From Bacteroidales bacterium (GTDB taxonomy: Bacteria > Bacteroidota > Bacteroidia > Bacteroidales > Marinilabiliaceae): a stretch of 64,000 nucleotides of DNA. The position numbers and the translations under genes were made by a program. Location: contig JAKSLE010000002.1 in assembly GCA_024401365.1 (NCBI GenBank), positions 181,077-245,076 of the forward strand, written 5' to 3'. This document shows, piece after piece, positions 44,967 to 54,070 of this stretch. Within the stretch, counting starts at the first letter, position 1. Every line of letters starts with the position of its first letter. Below the pieces are notes generated by a model. The model worked only from the letters and a program-made list of their open reading frames with translations. It had not been told where the DNA came from and did not search any database.

Positions 44967-46040
44967 TCAATCGATAACTACGACCTCTGAGACGGTCTTT
45001 AGCCTTACCCTTGGGCCCCATGTCCCGAAGCCCGACGTAACAATAGCTGCCGTGCCATCAAACCTTTCCATACCATAGTCTAGTTTGAAGATCATGCTTG
45101 TAAAAATACGCATTGGCCAAACCTGTCCGGCATGTGTATGTCCACTTATATGGAGTACTGCACCATTCTCAACCGATTCATCTATGCGATATGGCTGATG
45201 ATCAACTACAATGAGATTATTCATCAGGGAATCTGGGACTATCTCTTTGATAGATTTTGTCAATCCCTTGAAGCGCACACCCGAAACATCGTCTCTGCCC
45301 ACAATAGTATACCCATTGAGGACAATGGCGCTATCGCGGAGCACGTTAATTCCAAGGCCTCTAAGATACTCAGCATCACGGTCAGGATCGCCTCCGATAT
45401 ACTCATGATTACCCATTACGGCTACAATAGGGCAGTTGATATTCCTCATCGCACCCCCCAAATCGCCGTTTACTACCGGAGCTATATCACCATCGAACAG
45501 GTCTCCTGCTATGATACACATATCGGCATTCTGCTCATTTACAATATTGACCAACTTCTCCACGTCGCTCTTCCCTACTCCATGTCCCATGTGGATATCC
45601 GAGACAGCTACTATACGCTTCCCATTCAATCCTACGTGATAATTGACTATTCGCGGCGACACTGCATTGATATATCCTGCTATAAGCAGTGTTGTCACAG
45701 CCAGGAATATAGCTACGTAGGTTGAGAGACCGATAGGCTTCACCGGTTTCTGTGCTATACGCATAACCCAACGACCTATATATAGAAGCATCATCAACAT
45801 GGAACCGTACAGCATATACAGTAGCCATGTGGTAGATATAGCATATATTACGGATTGTATACACTCGGGCGTTCCTTCTGGCAATAGTCGCGACAGGAAG
45901 AAAGATGTAGCAAGGAACATTACAACGACCCACGTAGATACCTTAGCAAGTCGGGATCGAAGATTCTTTGATATGCCATAAGCCAAGCCTACACAAGCCA
46001 GCAGATAAAAAAGAATCAAAAAAAGAAATAGGAAACCCAT
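44967..46040 (-). CDS. Membrane-bound metallophosphoesterase (YkuE/YaeI-like)
   Basis: 357 residues. Four hydrophobic helices in the first 125 residues anchor the protein. The calcineurin-like domain follows with the metal motifs VSDIHMGHG (D-x-H near 147), IAGDLFDGD (GDxxD near 180), VMGNHEY (GNHE near 211), VVDHQP (near 275) and SGHTHAGQ (GHTH near 300). Related proteins hydrolyse UDP-diacylglucosamine-like or phospholipid substrates at the membrane, or have unknown phosphodiester substrates. The gene is transcribed alone from a good promoter. Substrate is not predictable. Confidence 0.93.
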   Translation of the reverse strand: MGFLFLFLILFYLLACVGLAYGISKNLRSRLAKVSTWVVVMFLATSFFLSRLLPEGTPECIQSVIYAISTTWLLYMLYGSMLMMLLYIGRWVMRIAQKPVKPIGLSTYVAIFLAVTTLLIAGYINAVSPRIVNYHVGLNGKRIVAVSDIHMGHGVGKSDVEKLVNIVNEQNADMCIIAGDLFDGDIAPVVNGDLGGAMRNINCPIVAVMGNHEYIGGDPDRDAEYLRGLGINVLRDSAIVLNGYTIVGRDDVSGVRFKGLTKSIKEIVPDSLMNNLIVVDHQPYRIDESVENGAVLHISGHTHAGQVWPMRIFTSMIFKLDYGMERFDGTAAIVTSGFGTWGPRVRLKTVSEVVVID

Positions 46041-46071
46041 TGTTTGTTAGTAATTGTCGATTGATAATGCC

Positions 46072-46079
46072 CAAAGATA
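46072..46079 (-). promoter_or_regulatory. -7 promoter box of the metallophosphoesterase gene
   Basis: TATCTTTG on the minus strand, 32 bp before the start codon. Confidence 0.6.
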
Positions 46080-46116
46080 GTAATAATTCTTCGCTTGATA
46101 TATTCCCAACAAACGA

Positions 46117-46152
46117 AAAGCGACTGTCATGCCGGTGCACAACAGTCACTTT
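46117..46152 (-). terminator. Terminator after the DUF4332 gene
   Basis: Arms AAAGCGACTGT and ACAGTCACTTT (one mismatch) around a 14-base loop, 36 bp after the DUF4332 stop codon; on the minus strand it is followed by TCGTTTGTTGGG. Confidence 0.65.
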
Positions 46153-46188
46153 GTCTTTTTGTATAGCGATAATACGTCTCTACCAAGA

Positions 46189-46596
46189 TTAGTATGTAAT
46201 CATTGGCTCGAGAGTCTTAGCCTGCTCAATCATCTTCTCGAGCTCCGAGAGAGCTGGAACACGGTTGCAGAGGTTCTTAGCCTCATTTGTCTCAACGAGT
46301 TTTGGATGAAGGTTAGCTGGTACACGGTGACGGAACTCCTTAACTGTGTCTACACCTGCTGCCTCGAGGAGCTCAGCGAACTGACCTGCGATACCGTTGA
46401 TACGGAAGAGGTCTGCATGGTTTGTCCACTTAAGGATCAACTTGCCACTGATACCTGTAGCCTCAGCAACCTTATCACGACCGCTCTTTGTCTTGCACTT
46501 ATCGAGAAGATCCTCTGTTGTCTTGATACCTGCTGCCTCGAGCTTCTTAGCGTAAACCTCACCTACGCCCTCAATTTGTTCAATTTTATAAGCCAT
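46189..46596 (-). CDS. DUF4332 helix-hairpin-helix protein
   Basis: 135 residues. Two helix-hairpin-helix units, IEQIEGVGEVYAKKLEAAGI (5-24) and FRINGIAGQFAELLEAAGVD (64-83), each a glycine-turn DNA- or protein-binding hairpin, as in DUF4332 proteins. They are cytoplasmic and of unknown function; a role in nucleic-acid binding is inferred from the fold only. It stands alone, between a terminator and a dispersed repeat. Confidence 0.88.
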   Translation of the reverse strand: MAYKIEQIEGVGEVYAKKLEAAGIKTTEDLLDKCKTKSGRDKVAEATGISGKLILKWTNHADLFRINGIAGQFAELLEAAGVDTVKEFRHRVPANLHPKLVETNEAKNLCNRVPALSELEKMIEQAKTLEPMITY

Positions 46597-46737
46597 AGTT
46601 ATTATGTTTTTTTGTTTATGTTTTGTTTTTAGTTTGGATACGATGGCAGTTTAATTTATGTTACAATATATTGTGTTTTTTATTGAACATATTTCTCAAC
46701 TCAATATAAACGCATCGTCTTTTGTTCTCCTCATTTT

Positions 46738-46798
46738 ATAAAAAATTGCGAGCAACAAGGAGGCTCTCTATATGCAGAGACTATTCTGAGACTATACA
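46738..46798 (-). repeat. Dispersed intergenic repeat, copy D
   Basis: On the minus strand: GTATAGTCTCAGAATAGTCT, CTGCATATAGAGAGCC, then CTTGTTGCTCGCAATTTTTT. It combines the TATAGT/TATAGAG half seen in copies E-G with the TTGCTCGCAATTTTT tail of A-C, which links the two groups into one family. Confidence 0.65.
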
Positions 46799-46821
46799 TT
46801 TCGTTGTCAAGAAAAGAATTG

Positions 46822-46829
46822 TAAATTTG
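46822..46829 (+). promoter_or_regulatory. -7 promoter box of the second TPM gene
   Basis: TAAATTTG, matching TAnnTTTG, 26 bp before the ATG at 46856. Confidence 0.6.
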
Positions 46830-46855
46830 TATTCGCAAAACAAAAACTATAAAGG

Positions 46856-47731
46856 ATGAAACGACTTGAACGATTAGTCATACTAATCAGCTTTCTAGCG
46901 GTCACTATCATATCATTGGGCCAGAATATCCCAACGAAGCCCGAACCATTTAGGTTTGTCAACGACTTTGCCAATATCATTAACGATGATATAGAGGCTG
47001 ATCTCAACACCCAACTTGGCGAGTATTCTCTGCAGACTACAATACAGATTGTAGTTGTAACTTTTCCTACACTCGATGGCGATACTCCAGCCTCTTACGC
47101 TCAGCAGATAGGTGAAGAGTGGGGCGTAGGTCAAAAGGGCACCAATAATGGCGTAGTAATCCTTGTAAAACCTAAAACAGCAGAGGAGCGTGGTCAGGCT
47201 TTCATCGCTACGGGCTACGGCATGGAGGAGACTCTCACAGATGCCGTCTGTACGCGAATTGTCAACGAGGGCATGATTGAATACTTCAAGAAAAACGATT
47301 ACGCCGGAGGTGCCACATGCGGAGCCATGGCAGTTAAAGCGCTTATGAACGGCAGTTCTTTGGCTGATGCTCTTAACGCCGATTACTCTACTGGTACGGT
47401 ATCTGATTTCGACGAAGACGCCGACTATGACTATAACTCTGATGATGAGGACCTATCATTCCTCGAGATACTCTTCGTTATACTGTTCTTCTACTTCCTG
47501 TTCATGTGGCCTACCGTTTTTATAGTCCGATTCCTATTTGCTCTCATAACTAAGGATTCGTCGAGTTTCAAGCCAAGATGGAAAATCCTCTTCTTTGGCT
47601 TCTGGTGGTTCAAAGCACTACTCGCCGTATCTCTGGGCGGAGGTAGTGGCGGTGGCTTCGGCGGCGGCGGTGGAGGCTTTAGCTCAGGAGGCGGAAGCTT
47701 CGGCGGCGGCGGTGGCGGTGGTTCATGGTAA
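46856..47731 (+). CDS. TPM-domain protein with glycine-rich tail (paralog)
   Basis: 291 residues with signal peptide ending near LGQ. The TPM domain (about 25-170) contains RFVNDFANII, NNGVVILVKPKTAEERGQAF and ATGYGMEETLTDAVC. An acidic stretch (DFDEDADYDYNSDDEDL, about 183-199), a hydrophobic helix (about 201-230) and a Gly/Ser tail ending GGGGGGGSW follow. It is colinear with the protein at 8540-9427 over its whole length; the acidic stretch is longer here. The topology suggests an extracytoplasmic TPM domain anchored near the C-terminus. It is monocistronic and followed by a terminator. Function unknown. Confidence 0.88.
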   Translation: MKRLERLVILISFLAVTIISLGQNIPTKPEPFRFVNDFANIINDDIEADLNTQLGEYSLQTTIQIVVVTFPTLDGDTPASYAQQIGEEWGVGQKGTNNGVVILVKPKTAEERGQAFIATGYGMEETLTDAVCTRIVNEGMIEYFKKNDYAGGATCGAMAVKALMNGSSLADALNADYSTGTVSDFDEDADYDYNSDDEDLSFLEILFVILFFYFLFMWPTVFIVRFLFALITKDSSSFKPRWKILFFGFWWFKALLAVSLGGGSGGGFGGGGGGFSSGGGSFGGGGGGGSW

Positions 47732-47771
47732 CCACTAAATAAGTACCAACAGACACGATATATAAAGATAA

Positions 47772-47802
47772 AAGGCTCTTCGGGACATGACCGAAGAGCC
47801 TT
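47772..47802 (+). terminator. Bidirectional hairpin after the TPM paralog
   Basis: AAGGCTCTTCGG / CCGAAGAGCCTT around a 7-base loop, 40 bp after the TPM stop and 45 bp from the end of the convergent GH51 gene. Confidence 0.8.
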
Positions 47803-47847
47803 CTGTAATAATCAAGTAACTGAAAATAATATTTCCTTCTTAAGCAC

Positions 47848-49860
47848 TTACTTAAGTTCGAAGCGCCACATCTCAATAGTATAAGGAGGAACTGTTGTAT
47901 TAATCTCGCGTTTACCAGACATGCTACTAACCTCGTTCTTTATCGGCACAATACGTGTAGGATTGTCGAGCGTATTATCGGCATCCATCTCATCGCTCTG
48001 GATGCGTGTAACAGAAGCCTTAGCTATTCCCTGAGTATCAGACAAGCCATCAAGCTTAACAGTAACAGCATGAGCCTCGGAATCGGTATTTACAACCTTA
48101 GCTATGTATACATTCTCTGAGGCGTCATACACTGCGCTGGCGAAAAGGCCATTCTGACCATCGTTGCCAGCGGCTGGTTTACCATCAAGGAGCATTGAGA
48201 GAACATTTGTACCCTTGTTATGAGCAAACAATTGCTGTACATAATAGCTACATGTACGTACCGAACGTGTGTTGTCGTACCAGATCATATCTGGGCGCCA
48301 CTGCCAACCCTCTACATGGGCAAAGAGAGGAGCATAGGTAGCCATATGTACCACGTCGGCATTTCTCTCAAGACCCGTCATGAAAGCAGCCTCGAGGAGT
48401 GAAGCGTGGAAATGGTTCCATTTCTTACCCTTACCATGGCAAGCATACTCACCTGCGAAGACCTTTGGACCATTGCGGTCGTACGAATCGTAACGATTAC
48501 CCTGTGAGAGGAACCACTCTTCTGGACGATAGAAGTGCTCGTCTACCAAATCTGCCCCAAGTCTCTTCATCTCAGGCCACAGATATTCAAACTGCTTACC
48601 TTCTGAATCTGGACCCGAAGTGCCAACTAGCTTGATATTTGGATACTTAGCACGTACAGCCTCTACGAAAGGCGACAAGTGCTCTGGATATTCTGCACCC
48701 CACTGCTCATTACCGATAGCAAGGAATTTAAGGTTGAATGGCTCTTCATGACCCATCTCGGCGCGAACCTTACCCCACTTAGATGTGGCTGGGCCGTTGG
48801 CGAACTCTATAAGGTCGAGTGCATCCTGTATATAAGGTTGAAGTTCCTTCACTGGAACGTGAGCCTTTGGATCCTCATTCTGGAACTGGCAAGCCAAACC
48901 GACACTTATAACAGGCAGAGGCTCAGCGCCTATCTCCTCAGAAAGGAGGAAATATTCATAGAATCCCAGGCCGTACGACTGGTAATAATCGGGATAGAAA
49001 CGGTGTGGGAATGTATAATGCCAACGATTCTCGTTCAATGGACGATTCTCAACAGGGCCCACAGAATTCTTCCACTGATAACGCGACTCCAAGTCGGTAC
49101 CCTCAACAATACAGCCACCAGGGAATCGGAATACTCCAGGATGAATATCAGCTAGCGCTTGCACAAGGTCCTTACGCAAGCCATTCTCTCTGCCCTGCCA
49201 TGTATCTACAGGGAAGAGAGAGAGATGCTCAAGGTCGACACTAGCAGGAGAATCTAGGAATACACGAAGCAAGCCTCGCTGTACATCCATTGTCGACTTG
49301 AGTACCACAGTATATTTCTTCCACTCCTTAGAATTGACATCGATATCGGCCGAAACATTGACATGAGTCTCGCCCATAGATGCTGGATCTACGAGTTCTA
49401 CGCGTATCTTAGAGGCATTGGCTGAAGCCTGACGAGCCCACACCGAAAAACGGTACTCAGCGCCATTTTGTGTAGACACACCGAAAAAGCCCTCGTTTTC
49501 GATACCAGTACGCTTATGCATATGACCTGGGTCGGCAAGGCGAACATAGTGAGGATTTTTGGCGAATGGTGCGCCATCTGTGCGGACCTCGACCTTACCA
49601 TAAGTCTTCCACCCCATCAAAGACTGAGGGAATTCGAACGAACGGTTTTTAATCTTCTCGGCATAGAGGCCGCCATCGGCGCCATAGTTGATATCCTCGA
49701 AGAAGAGGCCGTACATGGTACTCTGAATCTCTGCCCCCTTATGGAGTACATCAAGAGTAAACTGATTATCATCACTTGCGCTAATGCCATCGCTTCCCCC
49801 TGTACAAGAGCAAACGAGCGCTGCTGCTGCCAATGCTGATGCCAAATACTTGTATTGCAT
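47848..49860 (-). CDS. GH51 alpha-L-arabinofuranosidase lipoprotein
   Basis: 670 residues. Lipobox VCSC points to Cys19. Residues about 85-220 contain a CBM4-like sandwich (AEYRFSVWARQ, RGLLRVFLDSP). The GH51 TIM barrel follows with acid/base Glu385 in IGNEQWG and nucleophile Glu471 in FAGEYACHG; FRFPGGCIVEG near 245 and VDEHFY near 440 are family motifs. A C-terminal beta domain ends the protein. It removes arabinose side chains from arabinoxylan or arabinan, complementing the xylan operon at the left of the window although it is 40 kb away and separately transcribed. Confidence 0.95.
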   Translation of the reverse strand: MQYKYLASALAAAALVCSCTGGSDGISASDDNQFTLDVLHKGAEIQSTMYGLFFEDINYGADGGLYAEKIKNRSFEFPQSLMGWKTYGKVEVRTDGAPFAKNPHYVRLADPGHMHKRTGIENEGFFGVSTQNGAEYRFSVWARQASANASKIRVELVDPASMGETHVNVSADIDVNSKEWKKYTVVLKSTMDVQRGLLRVFLDSPASVDLEHLSLFPVDTWQGRENGLRKDLVQALADIHPGVFRFPGGCIVEGTDLESRYQWKNSVGPVENRPLNENRWHYTFPHRFYPDYYQSYGLGFYEYFLLSEEIGAEPLPVISVGLACQFQNEDPKAHVPVKELQPYIQDALDLIEFANGPATSKWGKVRAEMGHEEPFNLKFLAIGNEQWGAEYPEHLSPFVEAVRAKYPNIKLVGTSGPDSEGKQFEYLWPEMKRLGADLVDEHFYRPEEWFLSQGNRYDSYDRNGPKVFAGEYACHGKGKKWNHFHASLLEAAFMTGLERNADVVHMATYAPLFAHVEGWQWRPDMIWYDNTRSVRTCSYYVQQLFAHNKGTNVLSMLLDGKPAAGNDGQNGLFASAVYDASENVYIAKVVNTDSEAHAVTVKLDGLSDTQGIAKASVTRIQSDEMDADNTLDNPTRIVPIKNEVSSMSGKREINTTVPPYTIEMWRFELK

Positions 49861-49933
49861 AGTATCTATATTAAATATTTATTTCAAGCAACTATATGAT
49901 TTACGACAGACATCTACCTGATGATCTGTATCG

Positions 49934-49941
49934 CAAAGGTA
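49934..49941 (-). promoter_or_regulatory. -7 promoter box of the GH51 gene
   Basis: TACCTTTG on the minus strand, about 75 bp before the start codon. Confidence 0.65.
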
Positions 49942-50000
49942 TAGCATGTGAAGATATAGGATGGTAAAAAAAGAGTTTTTAAAGGGGTAAAAAAACAATA

Positions 50001-50034
50001 AAATGCCCCTTCCTCGGTGGAGAAAAGGGCATTT
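50001..50034 (-). terminator. Terminator after glyA
   Basis: AAATGCCC / GGGCATTT with further pairing inward, 30 bp after the glyA stop codon; on the minus strand it is followed by TATTGTTTTTTTACC. Confidence 0.8.
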
Positions 50035-50063
50035 ATGTTGGAAAAAAATAAAATCTACCAGTA

Positions 50064-51344
50064 TTACCAAGCGAACATTGGTCGTGGAGACATCATCTCG
50101 TTAACCTCTGCGCGAACCTTAGCAATTACCTTCTCGTCCTCAGGTGATGCGAGAACACGGTCGATCATGTTTACGATGATATCCATATCAGACTCTACAA
50201 GACCACGAGTTGTGATAGCTGGAGTACCGAGACGGAGACCTGAAGTCTGGAATGCAGAACGAGTATCGAAAGGTACAAGGTTCATGTTGACAGTGATATC
50301 TGCTGCAACGAGAGCCTTCTCTGCAACCTTACCTGTGAGCTCTGGGTACTTAGGACGAAGGTCAACGAGCATAGAGTGGTTATCTGTACCACCCGATACG
50401 ATGAAGAAGCCCTTATCCATCATGCCCTTAGCAAGAGCAGCTGCATTCTTCTTAACCTGAGTCTGATATGTCTTGAACTCTGGAGTGAGAGCCTCGCCGA
50501 AAGCAACAGCCTTAGCTGCGATAACGTGCTCGAGAGGACCACCCTGCTGACCTGGGAAGACAGCCGAATTGATAAGAGAGCCCATAGAACGAATCTCGCC
50601 CTTCTTTGTTGTCTTACCCCAAGGGTTAGGGAAATCCTTACCAAGGAGGATAACACCACCACGAGGACCGCGGAGTGTCTTGTGGGTAGTAGAAGTAACG
50701 ATATCGGCGTACTTAACAGGGTTGTCGAGCAAACCTGCTGCGATGAGACCTGCTGGGTGAGCCATATCGATCATGAGGAGAGCGCCACAAGCGTCGGCGA
50801 TAGCACGCATACGCTTATAATCCCACTCACGGCTGTAGGCAGAACCACCACCGATGATCAATTTTGGCTTCTCGCGCATAGCAACCTCCTCCATCTCGTC
50901 GTAGTCTACGCGACCAGTCTCTTTGTTGAGGTGATAAGCGCAAGGAGTGTAGAGAAGACCTGATGTATTAACGCCCGAACCATGAGAGAGGTGACCGCCG
51001 TGAGCCAAATCGAGACCCATGAACTTATCGCCTGGGTTCAACACTGCCAAGAGGACAGCGGCATTAGCCTGAGCACCAGAGTGAGGCTGTACGTTGGCGA
51101 ATTCAGCGCCGTAGATCTGCTTGAGACGCTCAATAGCGATAGTCTCAACCTCGTCTACTACCTCGCAACCGCCGTAGTGACGCTTGCCAGGGTAACCCTC
51201 GGCATACTTATTAGTAAGGCAAGAGCCCATAGCCTGCATTACCTGGTCGCTCACGAAGTTCTCAGAAGCGATCATCTCGATGCCACGCTTCTGGCGGTTG
51301 TGCTCCTTTTCGATGAGCTCGAAGATTGTATTGTCTCTGTTCAT
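50064..51344 (-). CDS. glyA: Serine hydroxymethyltransferase
   Basis: 426 residues, full length. Motifs: [19 protein letters not shown] at the N-terminus, [13 protein letters not shown] near 48, the PLP-lysine region [17 protein letters not shown] near 225, and a C-terminal [12 protein letters not shown] near 370. It interconverts serine and glycine with tetrahydrofolate, supplying one-carbon units. It is the third gene after two FKBP genes (33 bp gap) and is followed by a terminator. Confidence 0.97.
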   Translation of the reverse strand: MNRDNTIFELIEKEHNRQKRGIEMIASENFVSDQVMQAMGSCLTNKYAEGYPGKRHYGGCEVVDEVETIAIERLKQIYGAEFANVQPHSGAQANAAVLLAVLNPGDKFMGLDLAHGGHLSHGSGVNTSGLLYTPCAYHLNKETGRVDYDEMEEVAMREKPKLIIGGGSAYSREWDYKRMRAIADACGALLMIDMAHPAGLIAAGLLDNPVKYADIVTSTTHKTLRGPRGGVILLGKDFPNPWGKTTKKGEIRSMGSLINSAVFPGQQGGPLEHVIAAKAVAFGEALTPEFKTYQTQVKKNAAALAKGMMDKGFFIVSGGTDNHSMLVDLRPKYPELTGKVAEKALVAADITVNMNLVPFDTRSAFQTSGLRLGTPAITTRGLVESDMDIIVNMIDRVLASPEDEKVIAKVRAEVNEMMSPRPMFAW

Positions 51345-51377
51345 TTCAAGATATGTGTAAGTGTATGATATTATCTA

Positions 51378-52202
51378 TTATTTTACGATCTCAAGAAGTT
51401 CGATATCGAAGATAAGAGTCTCGTTGCCACCGATCTTCTCACCTGCGCCGCGCTCACCGTATGCGTGCTCAGCTGGGATGTATACAGTCCACTTATCGCC
51501 TGGCTTCATCATTTGGAGCACCTCTGTCCAGCCCTTGATAACACCATCGACATTGAATGTAGCAGGATTGTTACGAGCATAAGATGAGTCGAAAACTGTA
51601 CCATCGAGGAGACGACCCTCGTAGTGACACTGTACGCGGTCGCCAACCTTTGGTGAAGCGCCTGCGCCTGTATTGATAACCTTGTACTGAACACCGCTTG
51701 CGAGAGTAATCACACCCTCCTTCTTTGCGTTCTCAGCAAGGAAAGCCTTACCCTCCTCAAGAGCCTGAGCTGCCTTAGCTGCCTTAGCCTCCTCTAAAGC
51801 CTTGCGACGAGCCTGAGCTCTCAACTGGCAAACCAAGTTGGCAGTAGTCTCATCGAGCTTGGCGCGACCAAGAACATACTGGTGTGTGAAACCGTACTTG
51901 AAAGCATCTTCATTAAGTTCGTCATCACCAAGGAGCTGATCCTTAATCATGGTAACATACTCATCGTGGATTTTACCAGAAGTAAATACCTTAACCAATG
52001 CTGTAGAGTCGACATTAGTCAGAGGGAAGTTGGATGTAATCTGCTTAAGCTGAGAGCCCATGAAAGTACCGAGGGCGTAGCTAATGCTATCTACATCGTT
52101 TTTAAGGTCGACATCACCTCTGTAAGACTTAGAGCATGACGTGCCCATGAGCGAAGCAACAGCGACAACTGCTACAGCCGCGATTTTTACGAGTGTTTTC
52201 AT
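51378..52202 (-). CDS. FKBP-type peptidyl-prolyl isomerase lipoprotein
   Basis: 274 residues. Signal peptide and lipobox with Cys23 (LMGTSCSKS). Residues about 30-150 form the FkpA/Mip-like helical N-terminal domain (SISYALGTFMGSQLK, an Ala/Lys/Glu-rich helix near 130-155). The FKBP fold spans about 165-274 (GDRVQCHYEGRLLDGTVFDSS, GVIKGWTEVLQMMKPGDKW, AYGERGAGEKIGGNETLIFD). It would help fold outer-membrane or periplasmic proteins. It lies 27 bp downstream of a second FKBP gene and 33 bp upstream of glyA. Confidence 0.94.
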   Translation of the reverse strand: MKTLVKIAAVAVVAVASLMGTSCSKSYRGDVDLKNDVDSISYALGTFMGSQLKQITSNFPLTNVDSTALVKVFTSGKIHDEYVTMIKDQLLGDDELNEDAFKYGFTHQYVLGRAKLDETTANLVCQLRAQARRKALEEAKAAKAAQALEEGKAFLAENAKKEGVITLASGVQYKVINTGAGASPKVGDRVQCHYEGRLLDGTVFDSSYARNNPATFNVDGVIKGWTEVLQMMKPGDKWTVYIPAEHAYGERGAGEKIGGNETLIFDIELLEIVK

Positions 52203-52229
52203 TGTTTTATTTAGTTGAATCTTTGATTA

Positions 52230-52814
52230 TTATTTTATTTCAAGAAGTTCTACTTCAAATACTAGAGCTGCGTAAGGAGGGATAGACTCACCTGCACCGC
52301 GAGCGCCATAAGCGAGGTTGTAAGGGATGAAAAGTTTCCACTTAGAGCCCACAGGCATAAGTTGGAGAGCCTCCACCCAACCAGCGATAACGCCATTCAC
52401 TGGGAAAGCAGCTGGTTGACCGCGACGTACAGACGAATCGAAAACTGTACCATCGACCAAAGTACCATGGTAGTGGCAGAGAACAGTATCTGTAGCCTTT
52501 GGCTTAGGACCGTTACCTTCCTTCATTATCTCGTACTGGAGGCCGCTAGGGAGAGATACTACGCCCTTGCGAGTAGCATTAGCTGCGAGGAAAGCCTCGC
52601 CCTCGGACTTAGCAGCCTCGGCCATCTTCTCCTCGAGTTCGGTAAAGAACTTATTAAGGAGGGCTCCTGCCTCGTTTTTAGCGATACGTGGTTCCTTACC
52701 CTCGATGATAGCCTGCAAGCCTGCAGCCACCTCGGCGTAATCCAAATTTTTTGCGCCACTCTGGAGGAGGTTAGCGCCGATGTTCATGCCAATGGCATAA
52801 GAGATATTCTTCAT
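52230..52814 (-). CDS. FKBP-type peptidyl-prolyl isomerase without export signal
   Basis: 194 residues. There is no signal peptide; the protein begins directly in the FkpA-like helical domain (SYAIGMNIGANLLQSGAKNL, AGLQAIIEGKEP), followed by the FKBP domain (VLCHYHGTLVDGTVFDSSVR, GVIAGWVEALQLMPVGSKW, AYGARGAGESIPPYAALVFE). Same layout as the downstream lipoprotein, so the two are probably duplicates that divided between cytoplasm and envelope. The start is uncertain only if an unseen upstream signal exists; none is in frame here. First gene of the FKBP-FKBP-glyA operon. Confidence 0.92.
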   Translation of the reverse strand: MKNISYAIGMNIGANLLQSGAKNLDYAEVAAGLQAIIEGKEPRIAKNEAGALLNKFFTELEEKMAEAAKSEGEAFLAANATRKGVVSLPSGLQYEIMKEGNGPKPKATDTVLCHYHGTLVDGTVFDSSVRRGQPAAFPVNGVIAGWVEALQLMPVGSKWKLFIPYNLAYGARGAGESIPPYAALVFEVELLEIK

Positions 52815-52864
52815 TGTATTGTAATGTTTCTTTTTTCTTTGTTATTTATTCTATTCAAAGCTCG

Positions 52865-52920
52865 CTCTGGGTAGTCTCTGTATTAAGCCTGTCTATATAG
52901 AGCGTATATAGAGCTGCCAG
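52865..52920 (+). repeat. Dispersed intergenic repeat, copy G
   Basis: GTAGTCTCTGTATTAAGCCT, GTC, then TATATAGAGCGTATATAGAG and CTGCCAG. It shares the 20-bp middle segment with copy F exactly. It lies between prfA and the FKBP operon. Confidence 0.7.
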
Positions 52921-52942
52921 AGAAACAGAATAGAAAGTTTTC

Positions 52943-54055
52943 TTACATATCACTCTCCTTGAGTCGCTCTGCGTTTTCGGCCACGATCAGGTGGTCGATG
53001 CAATCCTGGATTTCGCCATCCATGAAAGCGCCAAGGTTGTATATAGTATAATTTATACGGTGATCTGTGATACGACCCTGAGGGTAGTTGTACGTACGGA
53101 TCTTAGCCGAGCGGTCGCCCGTAGAGACCATAGTCTTACGTTTAGAAGCTATATCATCGATATACTTCTGGTGCTCCTTATCGTAGATAAAAGTACGCAA
53201 ACGGCTGAGAGCGCGTTCCTTGTTCTTTGGTTGGTCACGAGTCTCAGTACACTCGATGAGGATCTCCTCCACTACGCCTGTATTAGGATTCTTCCAGTTG
53301 TAACGGAGACGTACGCCAGACTCTACCTTGTTGACGTTCTGACCGCCGGCACCTGAAGAACGGAAAGTATCCCATTTGATTTCGCCCTCGTTGATTTCCA
53401 CATCGAAAGGCTCAGCCTCTGGGAGTACGGCCACTGAAGCGGCTGAGGTATGTACACGGCCCTGGGTTTCGGTAACAGGGACACGCTGAACGCGGTGTAC
53501 ACCCGACTCATACTTGAGGGTACCATAGACCTTTTCGCCGGTAACGCTACATATGATTTCCTTGTAACCGCCAGCTGCGCCCTCGGAAGCGCTTGACACT
53601 GTGAGGTGCCAACCCTTTGTCTCGCAATACTTTGTGTACATACGGAAGAGGTCGCCTGCGAAAAGTGCAGCCTCATCGCCACCTGTACCGCCACGGATTT
53701 CGAGGATAGCGTTGCGATCGTCCTGCGGATCGGCAGGCACAAGAAGAAGTTTTATCTCCTCCTCGAGTTCTGGGATACGTTTCTCGCACTCTGAAGCCTC
53801 CTCGCGAGCCATCTCCTTCATATCGGGGTCTGACTCATTAGCCAATATATCTTTTGCCTCCTCGAGGCCGTTGAGGGTATCTACGTACTCCTGACGCACC
53901 TTGAGGATAGAATCCAAGTCCTTGTACTCTTTGGTAAGTTTACGGAAACGTGCCTGATCGGCTATCACGCCTGGGTCGGTAATCAATGTCGATACCTCCT
54001 CGAAACGCGACATCAAGCCGTCAAGACGCTCCAATATGGTAGTATTACTTGCCAT
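52943..54055 (-). CDS. prfA: Peptide chain release factor 1
   Basis: 370 residues. The codon-recognition region and the catalytic SSGAGGQNVNKVESGVRL loop (GGQ near 243) are present; EIRGGTGGDEAALFAGDLFRMY near 117 is typical of RF1/RF2. The anticodon-like tripeptide region (about VPVTETQGRVHTS near 195) has the PxT-type residues of RF1. It terminates translation at UAA/UAG. It is the last gene of plsC-prfC-purM-prfA, 15 bp after purM. Confidence 0.96.
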   Translation of the reverse strand: MASNTTILERLDGLMSRFEEVSTLITDPGVIADQARFRKLTKEYKDLDSILKVRQEYVDTLNGLEEAKDILANESDPDMKEMAREEASECEKRIPELEEEIKLLLVPADPQDDRNAILEIRGGTGGDEAALFAGDLFRMYTKYCETKGWHLTVSSASEGAAGGYKEIICSVTGEKVYGTLKYESGVHRVQRVPVTETQGRVHTSAASVAVLPEAEPFDVEINEGEIKWDTFRSSGAGGQNVNKVESGVRLRYNWKNPNTGVVEEILIECTETRDQPKNKERALSRLRTFIYDKEHQKYIDDIASKRKTMVSTGDRSAKIRTYNYPQGRITDHRINYTIYNLGAFMDGEIQDCIDHLIVAENAERLKESDM

Positions 54056-54070
54056 CTATAATGTTTTGTA

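Noticed and set aside
50376-50963. 195-residue plus-strand frame
   Set aside because: Antisense to glyA, whose motifs are complete.
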